From positions 100,129-164,128 of the forward strand of contig NZ_JAAFGS010000009.1 of assembly GCF_011090185.1 (NCBI RefSeq): a stretch of 64,000 bases of DNA, read 5' to 3'. Of the stretch, positions 19,239-27,012 are shown piece by piece; the stretch's first letter is position 1; each line of letters starts with the position of its first letter. Source of the DNA: Saccharibacillus alkalitolerans. Lineage in GTDB: Bacteria; Bacillota; Bacilli; Paenibacillales; Paenibacillaceae. The notes beneath the pieces were generated by a model that was not told the origin of the DNA, made no database searches, and saw only the letters and a list, made by a program, of their open reading frames with translations. The translations under genes were made by a program, and so were the position numbers.

Positions 19239-19322
19239 TTTACACCGTGAATCCGTTATGTTATATTGCCTTCATGATCTGGAAACCAGATTGATCCGTA
19301 TCCAGATCGAACTGTTTCCAGA
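19239..19322 (+). promoter_or_regulatory. promoter and dyad operator of the ArsR-MFS operon
   Basis: TTTACA (19239-19244), 17 bases, TATATT (19262-19267) is a good SigA promoter. Just after the expected start point, TCTGGAAAC (19278-19286) and GTTTCCAGA (19314-19322) form a perfect 9-base inverted pair 27 bases apart, with a second small palindrome TCTGGaaaCCAGA at 19278-19290. This suits binding by the regulator encoded next. Confidence 0.65.
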
Positions 19323-19373
19323 ATGATCGATAATCCGGATCGTTTGCCGACGGTCCGATGCGGAGGGGATAAG

Positions 19374-19883
19374 ATGACCGAAAAAGAAATGCTGCCGAAC
19401 GGTTCGCTCGTCATCGACGAGAAGCAGAACAAGCTGCTGCAGAACGCGCTGCGGATCAAAATCATGCATGCGCTGGCACGCCAGCCGATGACTTCGAAAC
19501 AGGTCGCCGACCTGCTGCGCAAGACGCCCGGCAACGTGCACTATCATATTCAGCGGCTGTACGAAGGCGGCCTGCTCGAATTGGCGGATACGCGCAGCGT
19601 CTCGGGCATCGTGGAAAAGTACTACACGGCCGCAGCGTCGCAGTTCCATTTTCCGGGCTCGGCCGAAGGCTCGGATTGGGAACAGGACGACGACTCCTGG
19701 ACGGGCGGCAGCCCTTTTTCCGAATACCATGCCACGCGGCTGGATCTGTCGGAGGAAGAAGCGGTCCGCTTCTCGGACGAACTGAAGGCGCTGCTTGAAA
19801 AATGGGAGCAGCATACCGAAGGCGGCCGCGAGTACGGCGTCAGCGTCCGAATCGGGCGAATCGACGCAAAGGAGGAAGAATAA
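19374..19883 (+). CDS. ArsR-like winged-helix transcriptional regulator
   Basis: The start is set at ATG 19374, five bases after GGAGGGG, rather than at the upstream in-frame codon. The 169-residue protein has a winged-helix domain at about 20-85 (KLLQNALRIKIMHALARQPMTSKQVADLLRKTPGNVHYHIQRLYEGGLLEL) of the HTH_20/ArsR type, then an acidic C-terminal half with no cysteine metal site. It ends two bases before the MFS start, so it probably represses that pump in response to a ligand. Confidence 0.88.
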   Translation: MTEKEMLPNGSLVIDEKQNKLLQNALRIKIMHALARQPMTSKQVADLLRKTPGNVHYHIQRLYEGGLLELADTRSVSGIVEKYYTAAASQFHFPGSAEGSDWEQDDDSWTGGSPFSEYHATRLDLSEEEAVRFSDELKALLEKWEQHTEGGREYGVSVRIGRIDAKEEE

Positions 19884-19885
19884 GC

Positions 19886-21370
19886 ATGCTGTCCGATTCC
19901 GTGAAAGAGGCGCACACGGACGAAGCTTCCGCCGCATCGCGGCTGTCCGTGTTCCTCTCTCCGCTGCGCCGGTCGAAAGCCTTCACTTACCTTTGGCTCG
20001 GCCAATGGATCGCGATGCTCGGCAGTTCCGTGTCGGTGCTGATCCTGCCGCTCGTCGTCTATTCGCTGACCGATTCGTCGACGGCGCTCGGCCTGGCCAT
20101 GACCTGCTATATGCTGCCGAATATTCTCGCTCTGCCTTTTGCCGGGTTGATCGTCGACAAGACGGATCGGCTGCGGCTCGTCATGCTGAGCAACTCGGCC
20201 CGGCTGATCATCATGCTGCTGGCGGCGGTCTCGATCTTCAACGGAAGCCTGACGCTGGAGCGGCTGTACATCGGCCTGGTGTTCTACGGCTTGATGGAAG
20301 GCGTATTCAACCCGGCTTATTCCGCGCTGCGCGCCGAGGTGTTCACGCCGGACATCCGCAACGCCGCCAACGCGCTCAGCCAGATCAGCATCCAGGGCGT
20401 CCGCCTGCTCGGACCCGCGCTGGGCGGCATGCTGGTGAGCGCCGCGTCGCCGGGCGCGGGCTTCGCGCTCGACTCCGTGACCTATCTGATCTCGCTGATC
20501 TGCTTCATGATGCTGGGACGGGTGTTGGCCGCTCAGAAAGGACGGCGCGGCGGATTCGCGGCGCGGCCCGCCGAGCCGGAACGTTCGGCGCGGACGCTTG
20601 ACCCTTCCGCTTCCGGCGCTGCCGAAAGTTCCCGCTCTCCCGAAGCGGCCGCGGGTCCGACGACTGCGCCCGGCGCGGTCGCGCTGCCTCCTTCGGATTC
20701 GGCGGAGCTTGCGCGGGCCGTATCCGATCCGCGGCGAAAGCCGGCGGATTCGTCTTCCGTTCTCTCCGGCTTCGGCACGGAATTCATGGAAGGCGTTCGC
20801 GTGCTGAGCAGGCTTCCGTGGCTGTGGATCACGATCGTCGCCTTTTCCCTGCTGAATATTTGCTATACCGGCATCGTGGCGATTCTGGTGCCGTGGCTGT
20901 TCAAAGTCCATCATGGGCTGTCCCCGTCCGTGTACGGCGTTGCCATGGCCGGCACCGCGGTGGGCGCCATTCTGGCCGCGGTGCTGTTCGGCTCGAAGCG
21001 CGACTGGAAGCGCCGCGGGCTCGTCGCCTACGGCGGCGCGCTGCTGAGCGGAGTCGCCCTGCTGCTGTTGTCGATCGTGACCTGGGTGCCGGGGCTGGTC
21101 ATGGCCATGGTGCTGGAAGGCTTCGGCATGATGATGTTCATGATCATCTGGGAGATCAGCCTGCAGGAGCTGGTGCCCGCCGAGAGCTTCGGCCGAGTCG
21201 CGAGCCTCGATATGCTCGGCTCGTTCGCCCTGCTGCCCGTCGGCTATCTGATCGTCGGGCGCCTGGCCGACACGATCGGCGGCATTCCGTCCATCGCGAT
21301 CTTCGCCTGCGCCGGTCTTGCGATTCTGCTGACGGCGCTGTGCTCGCCGCATATCCGAAACTTCAATTGA
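19886..21370 (+). CDS. MFS transporter (probable efflux)
   Basis: A 494-residue MFS protein starting at ATG 19886 with GGAGG at 19871-19875. Six N-terminal helices (FTYLWLGQWIAMLGSSVSVLIL onward, with LPFAGLIVDKTDRLRL in the first loop) are joined to six C-terminal helices by an unusually long cytoplasmic loop at about 215-295, rich in Ala, Pro and Ser. Pumps of this MFS_3 type export drugs or macrolides. It is coupled to the regulator gene, which implies inducible export. Substrate unknown. Confidence 0.9.
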   Translation: MLSDSVKEAHTDEASAASRLSVFLSPLRRSKAFTYLWLGQWIAMLGSSVSVLILPLVVYSLTDSSTALGLAMTCYMLPNILALPFAGLIVDKTDRLRLVMLSNSARLIIMLLAAVSIFNGSLTLERLYIGLVFYGLMEGVFNPAYSALRAEVFTPDIRNAANALSQISIQGVRLLGPALGGMLVSAASPGAGFALDSVTYLISLICFMMLGRVLAAQKGRRGGFAARPAEPERSARTLDPSASGAAESSRSPEAAAGPTTAPGAVALPPSDSAELARAVSDPRRKPADSSSVLSGFGTEFMEGVRVLSRLPWLWITIVAFSLLNICYTGIVAILVPWLFKVHHGLSPSVYGVAMAGTAVGAILAAVLFGSKRDWKRRGLVAYGGALLSGVALLLLSIVTWVPGLVMAMVLEGFGMMMFMIIWEISLQELVPAESFGRVASLDMLGSFALLPVGYLIVGRLADTIGGIPSIAIFACAGLAILLTALCSPHIRNFN

Positions 21371-21406
21371 CGCTGCCGGCGGAGCCCTCCGATCGCAGGC
21401 AGCCGC

Positions 21407-21446
21407 AAAAAAACGTTCCGTTCGGCAGCGCCGACGGAACGTTTTT
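21407..21446. terminator. bidirectional terminator
   Basis: AAACGTTCCGTTCGG and CCGACGGAACGTTTTT form a stem between the converging MFS and ABC permease genes. Confidence 0.8.
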
Positions 21447-21614
21447 ATCGTTCTTCGCATGATTTGGTTCTTCGCATACTATCTTTCTTTGCAGGATGTC
21501 GTTCTTCGTACGGCATCTTCTTCCCCTCATCCCGTTCTTCCCCCGTTATAAGGAGAAGACGTCCGGCGCCGGCTTTGTCCCGGTATCCGTCTTTCTGCCG
21601 CCGCGTTCCGGCAT

Positions 21615-22529
21615 TCAGATTTCTTTTCCGTCGAACAGCAGAATCTGCGCCGCCGTCAGCACGCTGAAGCTGCCGAGCAGAATGCCGGCGCCCAGCGCCA
21701 GCTGTCCGAACGCGATCTCCGAGCCGATCACCGACTTGTACAGCGTGGCGTACTCCGTCAGCATAACCGGCGACACCGCGGGAAAAGCAAGCGCGGCGCC
21801 GCCCATCACGGCCAGCAGCAGGATGCCCAGCAGGAAGCCGGACGTCGCGCTGCGCGCCAGCGTCGAGGCGAAGGCCGCCGCGGCGCTGACCGCCGCCGCC
21901 GGAAGCATCGTCACGGCATAAGCGCCGAGCACGGCCGGCAGGTTCAGTTCGCCGAAGACCGCGCCCGATAGAAACGCGGCGGCCAGCGACAAGATCAGCA
22001 GCGCGGCCAGCAGCCCCGCCTGATACAGAAGCATCGCGCCGATTCTGCCGATCGCCAGAGCGGGGCGGCTCACCGGACGGGTGAGCGCGATCTTCAGCTC
22101 GCCGCGCTCCCGCTCGCCGGCGAACAGGTCGGCGGCCAGCATGCAGGCGGCCAGCGGAAGCAGAATATAGGCCGCGAGCGACAGCAGCGTATACGGCAGA
22201 TTCTCGGCCGAAAGGCGAATAATGCCGCCCGAACGGTTCAGCAGCATGACGGCCAGCGGTACCAGCGCGATGAGCACCGGCAGAGCGCGATACTTGAACT
22301 GCGCGAGAATCTTGCGCAGCTCGACCTCCGTCGTACGGGCGATCATCGCGCCGAACGTCGGCCCGGCGCCGCCTTTTTCCCCGGCCGCGGCCTTCCCCGC
22401 CTTAGCGCCGCCTCTCCCGACATGCGCGGTTTCCGCTGCTCCCGTGTTCGTTCCTCCGTCCGCCGCGATTTCCGTTCCGGCATTTCCCGAAGCTGCCGGC
22501 CGCGCCGATCTCTTCTCCAGCGTGCTCAT
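21615..22529 (-). CDS. ABC-2 type transporter permease
   Basis: A 304-residue permease. About 50 residues of low-complexity Ala/Gly-rich sequence come first, then six hydrophobic helices between about 80 and 300. GERERGELKIALTRPVSR in the cytoplasmic loop is typical of ABC-2 and NatB-like exporters. Its ATG overlaps the stop of the ATPase gene by 4 bases (ATGA). It is the last gene of an operon with the ATPase and the secreted protein. Confidence 0.88.
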   Translation of the reverse strand: MSTLEKRSARPAASGNAGTEIAADGGTNTGAAETAHVGRGGAKAGKAAAGEKGGAGPTFGAMIARTTEVELRKILAQFKYRALPVLIALVPLAVMLLNRSGGIIRLSAENLPYTLLSLAAYILLPLAACMLAADLFAGERERGELKIALTRPVSRPALAIGRIGAMLLYQAGLLAALLILSLAAAFLSGAVFGELNLPAVLGAYAVTMLPAAAVSAAAAFASTLARSATSGFLLGILLLAVMGGAALAFPAVSPVMLTEYATLYKSVIGSEIAFGQLALGAGILLGSFSVLTAAQILLFDGKEI

Positions 22530-23251
22530 ACGATTTCCCTCCCGTCCGAATGGGTGACATCCAGGTAATAGCGTTCAATGCTTCCCCAGCGCTCCAGCAC
22601 CTGCGCCACCGGCGCGCTGTCGACCATCACGCCTTCCTTCAGCACGGCGACATGCGTGCAGAGCTGCTCCATCTCATGCGCCAGATGGCTGGAAAGCACC
22701 GCGGCGCAGCCGCGTTCCCGCTCCGCCAGCAGCAGTTCGCGGAACATCGCGGTTCCTTCGATATCCATCCCGTTCGTGGGCTCGTCGAGCACGAGCAGTT
22801 CGGGCTCCGGCAGCAGCGCGGCCGCCAGCGCCAGCCTCTGCTTCATGCCGACGGAGAACCGCCGGACTTTCTCGTTGCGGTAGGGCAGCAGCCCTACCCG
22901 TTCCAGCAGCGGACCGACCGTCTTCGCATCGAAGCCGCGATAGAAACGACCCGTCAGCGCGAGATTCTGCTCCGCCGTCAAATACGGATACAGTCCGGGC
23001 GTCTCGATCATGCAGCCCGTGCGCTCCAGAATCGCGGGCAGCTCTTCCGCCGGGTCCATTCCGAGCAGCTCGATGCTTCCGCTGTCCGCTTTCAGCAGGC
23101 CCGTCATGGCTTTCATGGCAGTCGTTTTACCGCTGCCGTTCGGGCCGAGCAGGCCGAGCACCTGCCCCGCTTCGACCTCGAACGACAGCCGGTCGACGCC
23201 GCGCCGATTGGCATATTTCTTCGTCAGGTTTTCGATGCGAACGACGGTCAT
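22526..23251 (-). CDS. ABC transporter ATP-binding protein
   Basis: A 241-residue ATPase with Walker A GPNGSGKTT, signature FSVGMKQRLALA (the CcmA/BcrA-like variant), Walker B LLVLDEPTNGMD and a switch histidine in SSHLAHE. Sequences of this type pair with ABC-2 permeases in peptide or antibiotic export and self-protection. It begins 12 bases after the secreted-protein gene. Confidence 0.93.
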   Translation of the reverse strand: MTVVRIENLTKKYANRRGVDRLSFEVEAGQVLGLLGPNGSGKTTAMKAMTGLLKADSGSIELLGMDPAEELPAILERTGCMIETPGLYPYLTAEQNLALTGRFYRGFDAKTVGPLLERVGLLPYRNEKVRRFSVGMKQRLALAAALLPEPELLVLDEPTNGMDIEGTAMFRELLLAERERGCAAVLSSHLAHEMEQLCTHVAVLKEGVMVDSAPVAQVLERWGSIERYYLDVTHSDGREIV

Positions 23252-23263
23252 GGTTATGCCCCC

Positions 23264-24166
23264 TTACTCGGTACGGCCGTGACCGAAAGGTCCGCGGCCG
23301 TCCGCATCGGCCGGAAGCTCGAGCTTCTCGACCGTTTTGCCCGTTACGTCGATATCCTGCGGCACGGTGCTGCCGACCTTGCTGAAGGCGCTGTCGACCG
23401 AAGCTTCCAGTTCGATCTTCTGTCCTTTTTCGTCAAGACCCGATACGCCGACCGTCGTCTTGATCGTCGAGATCGCTCCGTCCTTTACGGCAGCTTCCAG
23501 GCGGACGCTCTCTACGCGGCCGTCCGAAGCGATCGGGAACAGCGCCGCGTGATCGAAGCCGTCCCACTCCGCCTGCCACTGCGTTTCTTCGCTCAGGCGG
23601 TCTTCTCCGTGTTTTGCGCCCGCTTCCAGCATCGCGTTCATCGCCAGATTCGCCAGCTCCGGAATTTGCGCGTCCGTCAGGTTAAGCGTGATCGTGTCTC
23701 CGCTTTCCGTAAAACGGTTTTTGATATCGCCCAGCAGCAGGTCGCTTGCCGCTTCCGCCAACCGCAGCGCGCTCGGCGACGCTTCGAAGTCTTTGTCCTC
23801 CCGATCTGCGGCATTCGGCGCGTCGACGGAATAATAACGGTCTCCCTTGCGCAGGATCATTTTCCCGTTTTCCGTCGCCTGCTCGACGTCCAGCGTTTTG
23901 CCGCCGATCTCGAGCTGTCCCGACGAGTAGATTTCTTCGCCCGCCGATTGAATTTCCAAACGGCCGCTGGCCGTCACCGCGCCGTTCTGCCGAACCGCGA
24001 TTTCGGACGTCAGCGTCGAGTTGTCGATCTCCATCGTTTTGAGCGCGGCCGAACGGAAATTCTCGTAAGCGTTCCCGTTCGCGTAAGCCGCCGCTCCCAG
24101 ACTTGCCGTCACGATCATACCCGCCGCCATAATCCCGATCGTTTTGGTGCGTACGCTTTTTTTCAT
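23264..24166 (-). CDS. secreted protein linked to ABC exporter
   Basis: The start is taken at ATG 24166, eight bases after GGGGAG; an ATG two codons upstream touches that site and is less likely. The 300-residue product has a Sec signal (MKKSVRTKTIGIMAAGMIVTASLG, cleavage likely after AAAYA). The mature part is rich in beta-strand-like stretches (ASGRLEIQSAGEEIYSSGQLEIGGKTLDVE), reminiscent of LolA/LppX-like folds, although I cannot assign a family. Two candidate response-regulator boxes precede it, so it probably reports to the TCS upstream. Confidence 0.7.
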   Translation of the reverse strand: MKKSVRTKTIGIMAAGMIVTASLGAAAYANGNAYENFRSAALKTMEIDNSTLTSEIAVRQNGAVTASGRLEIQSAGEEIYSSGQLEIGGKTLDVEQATENGKMILRKGDRYYSVDAPNAADREDKDFEASPSALRLAEAASDLLLGDIKNRFTESGDTITLNLTDAQIPELANLAMNAMLEAGAKHGEDRLSEETQWQAEWDGFDHAALFPIASDGRVESVRLEAAVKDGAISTIKTTVGVSGLDEKGQKIELEASVDSAFSKVGSTVPQDIDVTGKTVEKLELPADADGRGPFGHGRTE

Positions 24167-24277
24167 GTTCATCTCTCCCCGTTTTCGATTTGGATGCTTC
24201 CGCCGAGCGCCTTTGCTGTCTGCTCTTTTGTACATCCTTATCGTAACGGGAGGAGATAAACGGCCCTTTCACCGTTT

Positions 24278-24305
24278 CTAAACAAAGTTTAAACGGTTCT
24301 TAAAT
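24278..24305 (-). promoter_or_regulatory. direct repeats for an OmpR-type regulator, upstream of the secreted-protein operon
   Basis: On the forward strand, CTAAAC ends at 24283, GTTTAAAC ends at 24294 and a weaker CTTAAAT ends at 24305. The 11-base period is what OmpR/PhoP-type dimers bind. The same GTTTA-type repeats occur ahead of the kinase gene at 26885-26912. Confidence 0.55.
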
Positions 24306-24340
24306 ATTCCCGCACCGCCGCTCTTTATATGAATTTGCAT

Positions 24341-24386
24341 GAAAAAAGATCCTTGCACACCCGCTCTTCGGGCATGCAAGAATCTT
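24341..24386 (-). terminator. terminator after the response regulator gene
   Basis: On the reverse strand AAGATTCTTGCA pairs with TGCAAGGATCTT (arms at 24375-24386 and 24346-24357) and runs into TTTTTT. It separates the TCS from the following secreted-protein/ABC operon. Confidence 0.75.
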
Positions 24387-24416
24387 CGGATTTGGCGCCG
24401 CGTTCCGCTGTCTTCA

Positions 24417-25121
24417 TCAGGCTTTGAGCCGGTATCCCGCTCCCCATACCGTCTGGATCACTTTCGGCTCGCCGGGATTGTCTTCGATCTTCTCCCTCAG
24501 CCGGTTAATATGTACGGCTACCGTGGCGCTGTCGCCGATGGCGTCGTAGCCCCAAATCTTCTCGTACAGCGTTTCTTTGCTCAGCACCATATCGACATGC
24601 TCGACAAGGAACAGCAGCAGCTCGTATTCTTTGTTTTTGAGCGTCAATTCTTCCCCCCGCACGTACACGCGCCGCGATCCGGGCCGGATCGCGATCTGGC
24701 CGACCTTCAGTTCGCCGCCGTCCGCGGGCGCGCCGCTTCGGCTGCGAAGACGCTCGTATTGGGCGATGTTCGCTTTTACGCGCGCCACCAGCTCCCCGGG
24801 CGAAAAGGGCTTCACGATGTAATCGTCCGCCCCCAGGCCCAATCCCCGGATTTTGTCGATGTCTTCCTGCCGCGCCGTCACCATCAGGATCGGGATATCG
24901 ACCGTTTCGCGCAGCTTGCGGCATACCGCGAACCCGTCGGCGCCCGGAAGCATCACGTCGAGCAGGATCAAATGAAATTCCCCGCTGCTCCCCCGCTCCA
25001 TGCCCGCCGGTCCGTTATCGACGATCTCCACCTTAAAGCCGTCGATCTCCAGATAATCCCGTTCGATCTCCGCAATGGCGCTGTCGTCCTCGACGATCAG
25101 CACCTTTTTTCCGTTATCCAT
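24417..25121 (-). CDS. OmpR/PhoB-family response regulator
   Basis: A 234-residue regulator. The receiver domain (about 5-118) has acidic EDD, phospho-acceptor D55 in LILLDVMLPG and K in IVKPFSPGE. The winged-helix domain (about 140-232) ends VWGAGYRLKA. The start follows GGGGGAG and overlaps the end of the kinase gene by 8 bases. It is the expected binder of the 11-base-spaced repeats ahead of the kinase gene and of the secreted-protein/ABC operon. Confidence 0.95.
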   Translation of the reverse strand: MDNGKKVLIVEDDSAIAEIERDYLEIDGFKVEIVDNGPAGMERGSSGEFHLILLDVMLPGADGFAVCRKLRETVDIPILMVTARQEDIDKIRGLGLGADDYIVKPFSPGELVARVKANIAQYERLRSRSGAPADGGELKVGQIAIRPGSRRVYVRGEELTLKNKEYELLLFLVEHVDMVLSKETLYEKIWGYDAIGDSATVAVHINRLREKIEDNPGEPKVIQTVWGAGYRLKA

Positions 25122-26742
25122 GCGACGCTCCCCCTTCTTCTTTCCTTACCGGCAGCTCGATCGCAATTCGCAGTCCGCCGCCGCGTCCGTGCTCCGCCCA
25201 AATTCTCCCGTTCATGAATGCCACCGCCTTATCCGCAATCGCCAATCCCAGTCCGCTGCCTCGGTTCGGGCTGCTGCGCGAAGCGTCGCTGCGGTAAAAG
25301 ACGTCGAACAGTTTCGGCAGCGCCTCGTCCGTCACTCCCGGTCCGTCGTCCTCGATCGCGATCAGCGCCTTGTCCCCTTTTCGAATCGCGCTGACCGATA
25401 TCGTCACTTCCGGCCGTTCCTTGTATTTCAAGCTGTTCTCGACGATGTTGGCCAGCACGCGCCGGAATTGGACGGGGTCGGCATACAGCCGCATTCCCTT
25501 TTCCGATTCGCCGAGCGCAATCTTCAGTCCTTCATGAGCATGCTCCTCGGCCGCCGCACGGAAAAAGCCGTCCAACTCTTCGCGCAGATCGAGTTCTTCG
25601 GGATAATTCGGATAGTCGCCCAGATCCATTTTCGAAAAAAGGAACAGCCGCGACACCATGTGATCGATATCGTCCGCCTTCGTCTTGATCATGCCCGCGT
25701 AGCGGCGCTGCGATTCCGGCGTGCTCGCGACTCCGTCCAGCAGTCCTTCGGCGTACGCCTTGATCGAAGTCAGCGGGGAACGCAGGTCGTGGGAAATGCC
25801 GGCCAGCAGCTCTTTGCGGTTCATTTCCTGCTTCTGCACGGCCCAGACCGATTCCTTCAGCCTTCCCGCCATCTCGTTGAACGCTTCGCAGACCGGACGG
25901 AACTCGTCCTTGCGCTTGTAGTCGATCCGATAATCGAGATTGCCGTCCCGGATCTGCGTCACGCCGTCTCCCAAAATCTCCAGCGGTTGGCGGATTTTTT
26001 GGAACACGAAGCGCGTGAGGAAGCGGCTGGTCAAAAAGACGACGGCAATCATACTGAGGAGGATCGTGAGCGGAATCCATCCTCCGCTGCCCGGACCGCG
26101 GGGATGTTCGACTTCCGGAGTCTCGCGCGTGCTGTACAGCTCGATCCGGTACATCCGCTCTCGGGCCGCCGTTTCCGACACGTACAGCTCCCGGCCGTTT
26201 TCCCCGACGAGTCCCGTTCCTCCCAGCGCGGCGAGCGCCCGCGTCAGCCGTTCGTCGCGGAACGGCTCGCTGCCCAGCGAATAGCGCAGCGTGCCGCTGC
26301 CGAGCCCGTTTCCCGAAGCGGCAACAGCGTCGGCGTCGGAAGCGGAAGCTTTTACGGAACCCTGCACGGCGTCCGATCGACTGCCGCTTCCCGGAGCGCC
26401 GAGGATTTGCCCGGCTTCCGCCTTGCCTTTGCCCGAAAAAGAAGCGTCTCCCGCGTCCGCCTCGTAGATGCGCAGCGACATGTCGTTGCTCGCCAGCAGT
26501 CGGTCGACCCGGTCGATCATGAAAGCCATGTTCCGTGCACCGGCGTCGGGATTTGTCAGCAGTTCGCGGGACGCTTCCATGACGGAATCCCTGGCCCCGT
26601 AATAATCGTCGCTGCCGCCGAATTCGAAATCGAACCGCATCCACAGCAGCAGCGCGAGGAGCGCGGACAGCATGAGCGCCAGCACGATCGGAATGACGAT
26701 CATCAGGATGTTGGAGATGAAAAGTCTTCTTTTAATGGTCAT
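25114..26742 (-). CDS. sensor histidine kinase (HAMP-HisKA-HATPase)
   Basis: The start is taken at ATG 26742, after CGGGAGA, because the upstream in-frame region overlaps the promoter. The 542-residue kinase has a transmembrane helix at about 8-33, an extracellular region of about 185 residues rich in Gly/Ala/Ser, and a second helix near 225-245. HAMP follows, then H318 in ISHDLRSPL, and the ATPase motifs NIVENSLKYK, DDGPGV and GSGLGLAI. It pairs with the OmpR regulator next to it. The signal is unknown; the adjacent exporter suggests envelope stress or antimicrobial sensing. Confidence 0.93.
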   Translation of the reverse strand: MTIKRRLFISNILMIVIPIVLALMLSALLALLLWMRFDFEFGGSDDYYGARDSVMEASRELLTNPDAGARNMAFMIDRVDRLLASNDMSLRIYEADAGDASFSGKGKAEAGQILGAPGSGSRSDAVQGSVKASASDADAVAASGNGLGSGTLRYSLGSEPFRDERLTRALAALGGTGLVGENGRELYVSETAARERMYRIELYSTRETPEVEHPRGPGSGGWIPLTILLSMIAVVFLTSRFLTRFVFQKIRQPLEILGDGVTQIRDGNLDYRIDYKRKDEFRPVCEAFNEMAGRLKESVWAVQKQEMNRKELLAGISHDLRSPLTSIKAYAEGLLDGVASTPESQRRYAGMIKTKADDIDHMVSRLFLFSKMDLGDYPNYPEELDLREELDGFFRAAAEEHAHEGLKIALGESEKGMRLYADPVQFRRVLANIVENSLKYKERPEVTISVSAIRKGDKALIAIEDDGPGVTDEALPKLFDVFYRSDASRSSPNRGSGLGLAIADKAVAFMNGRIWAEHGRGGGLRIAIELPVRKEEGGASHG

Positions 26743-26857
26743 GGGCGTTCTCCCGTTTCGGTTCGTCATCGAAGACGCGGAGGCGGCCGGACGCTCGTCG
26801 AACAAGTCCGGCTGCCGCTGCGGCCCGTGCGGACCGACGCGTTTCTTCGTTATCTGC

Positions 26858-26912
26858 ATGATAGCACGGCGGAATAACGAGCGGCTAAACGGAAGTTTAA
26901 CAAATGTTAAAC
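26858..26912 (-). promoter_or_regulatory. kinase-operon promoter with three 11-bp-spaced repeats
   Basis: Forward-strand half sites CTAAAC (26885-26890), GTTTAAC (26895-26901) and GTTAAAC (26906-26912) end exactly 11 bases apart. On the reverse strand they lie just upstream of an extended -10, TGCTATCAT (TATCAT at 26858-26863), with no good -35, as expected for activator-dependent transcription. This suggests autoregulation. Confidence 0.55.
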
Positions 26913-26952
26913 AGGAATGGCGGAATTGCCCGGATTCTATATATCCAGCGAC

Positions 26953-26993
26953 GCAAAACGCCCTTCCGGCCGGCTGCCGAGAAGGCGTTTTGC
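26953..26993 (-). terminator. hairpin after the DHA2 pump gene
   Basis: GCAAAACGCCcTTC and GAAGGCGTTTTGC pair across an 11-15 base loop between the pump gene and the kinase promoter. The T-run is short, so strength is uncertain. Confidence 0.6.
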
Positions 26994-27012
26994 GGTTATT
27001 CCTTTCAGTCTG

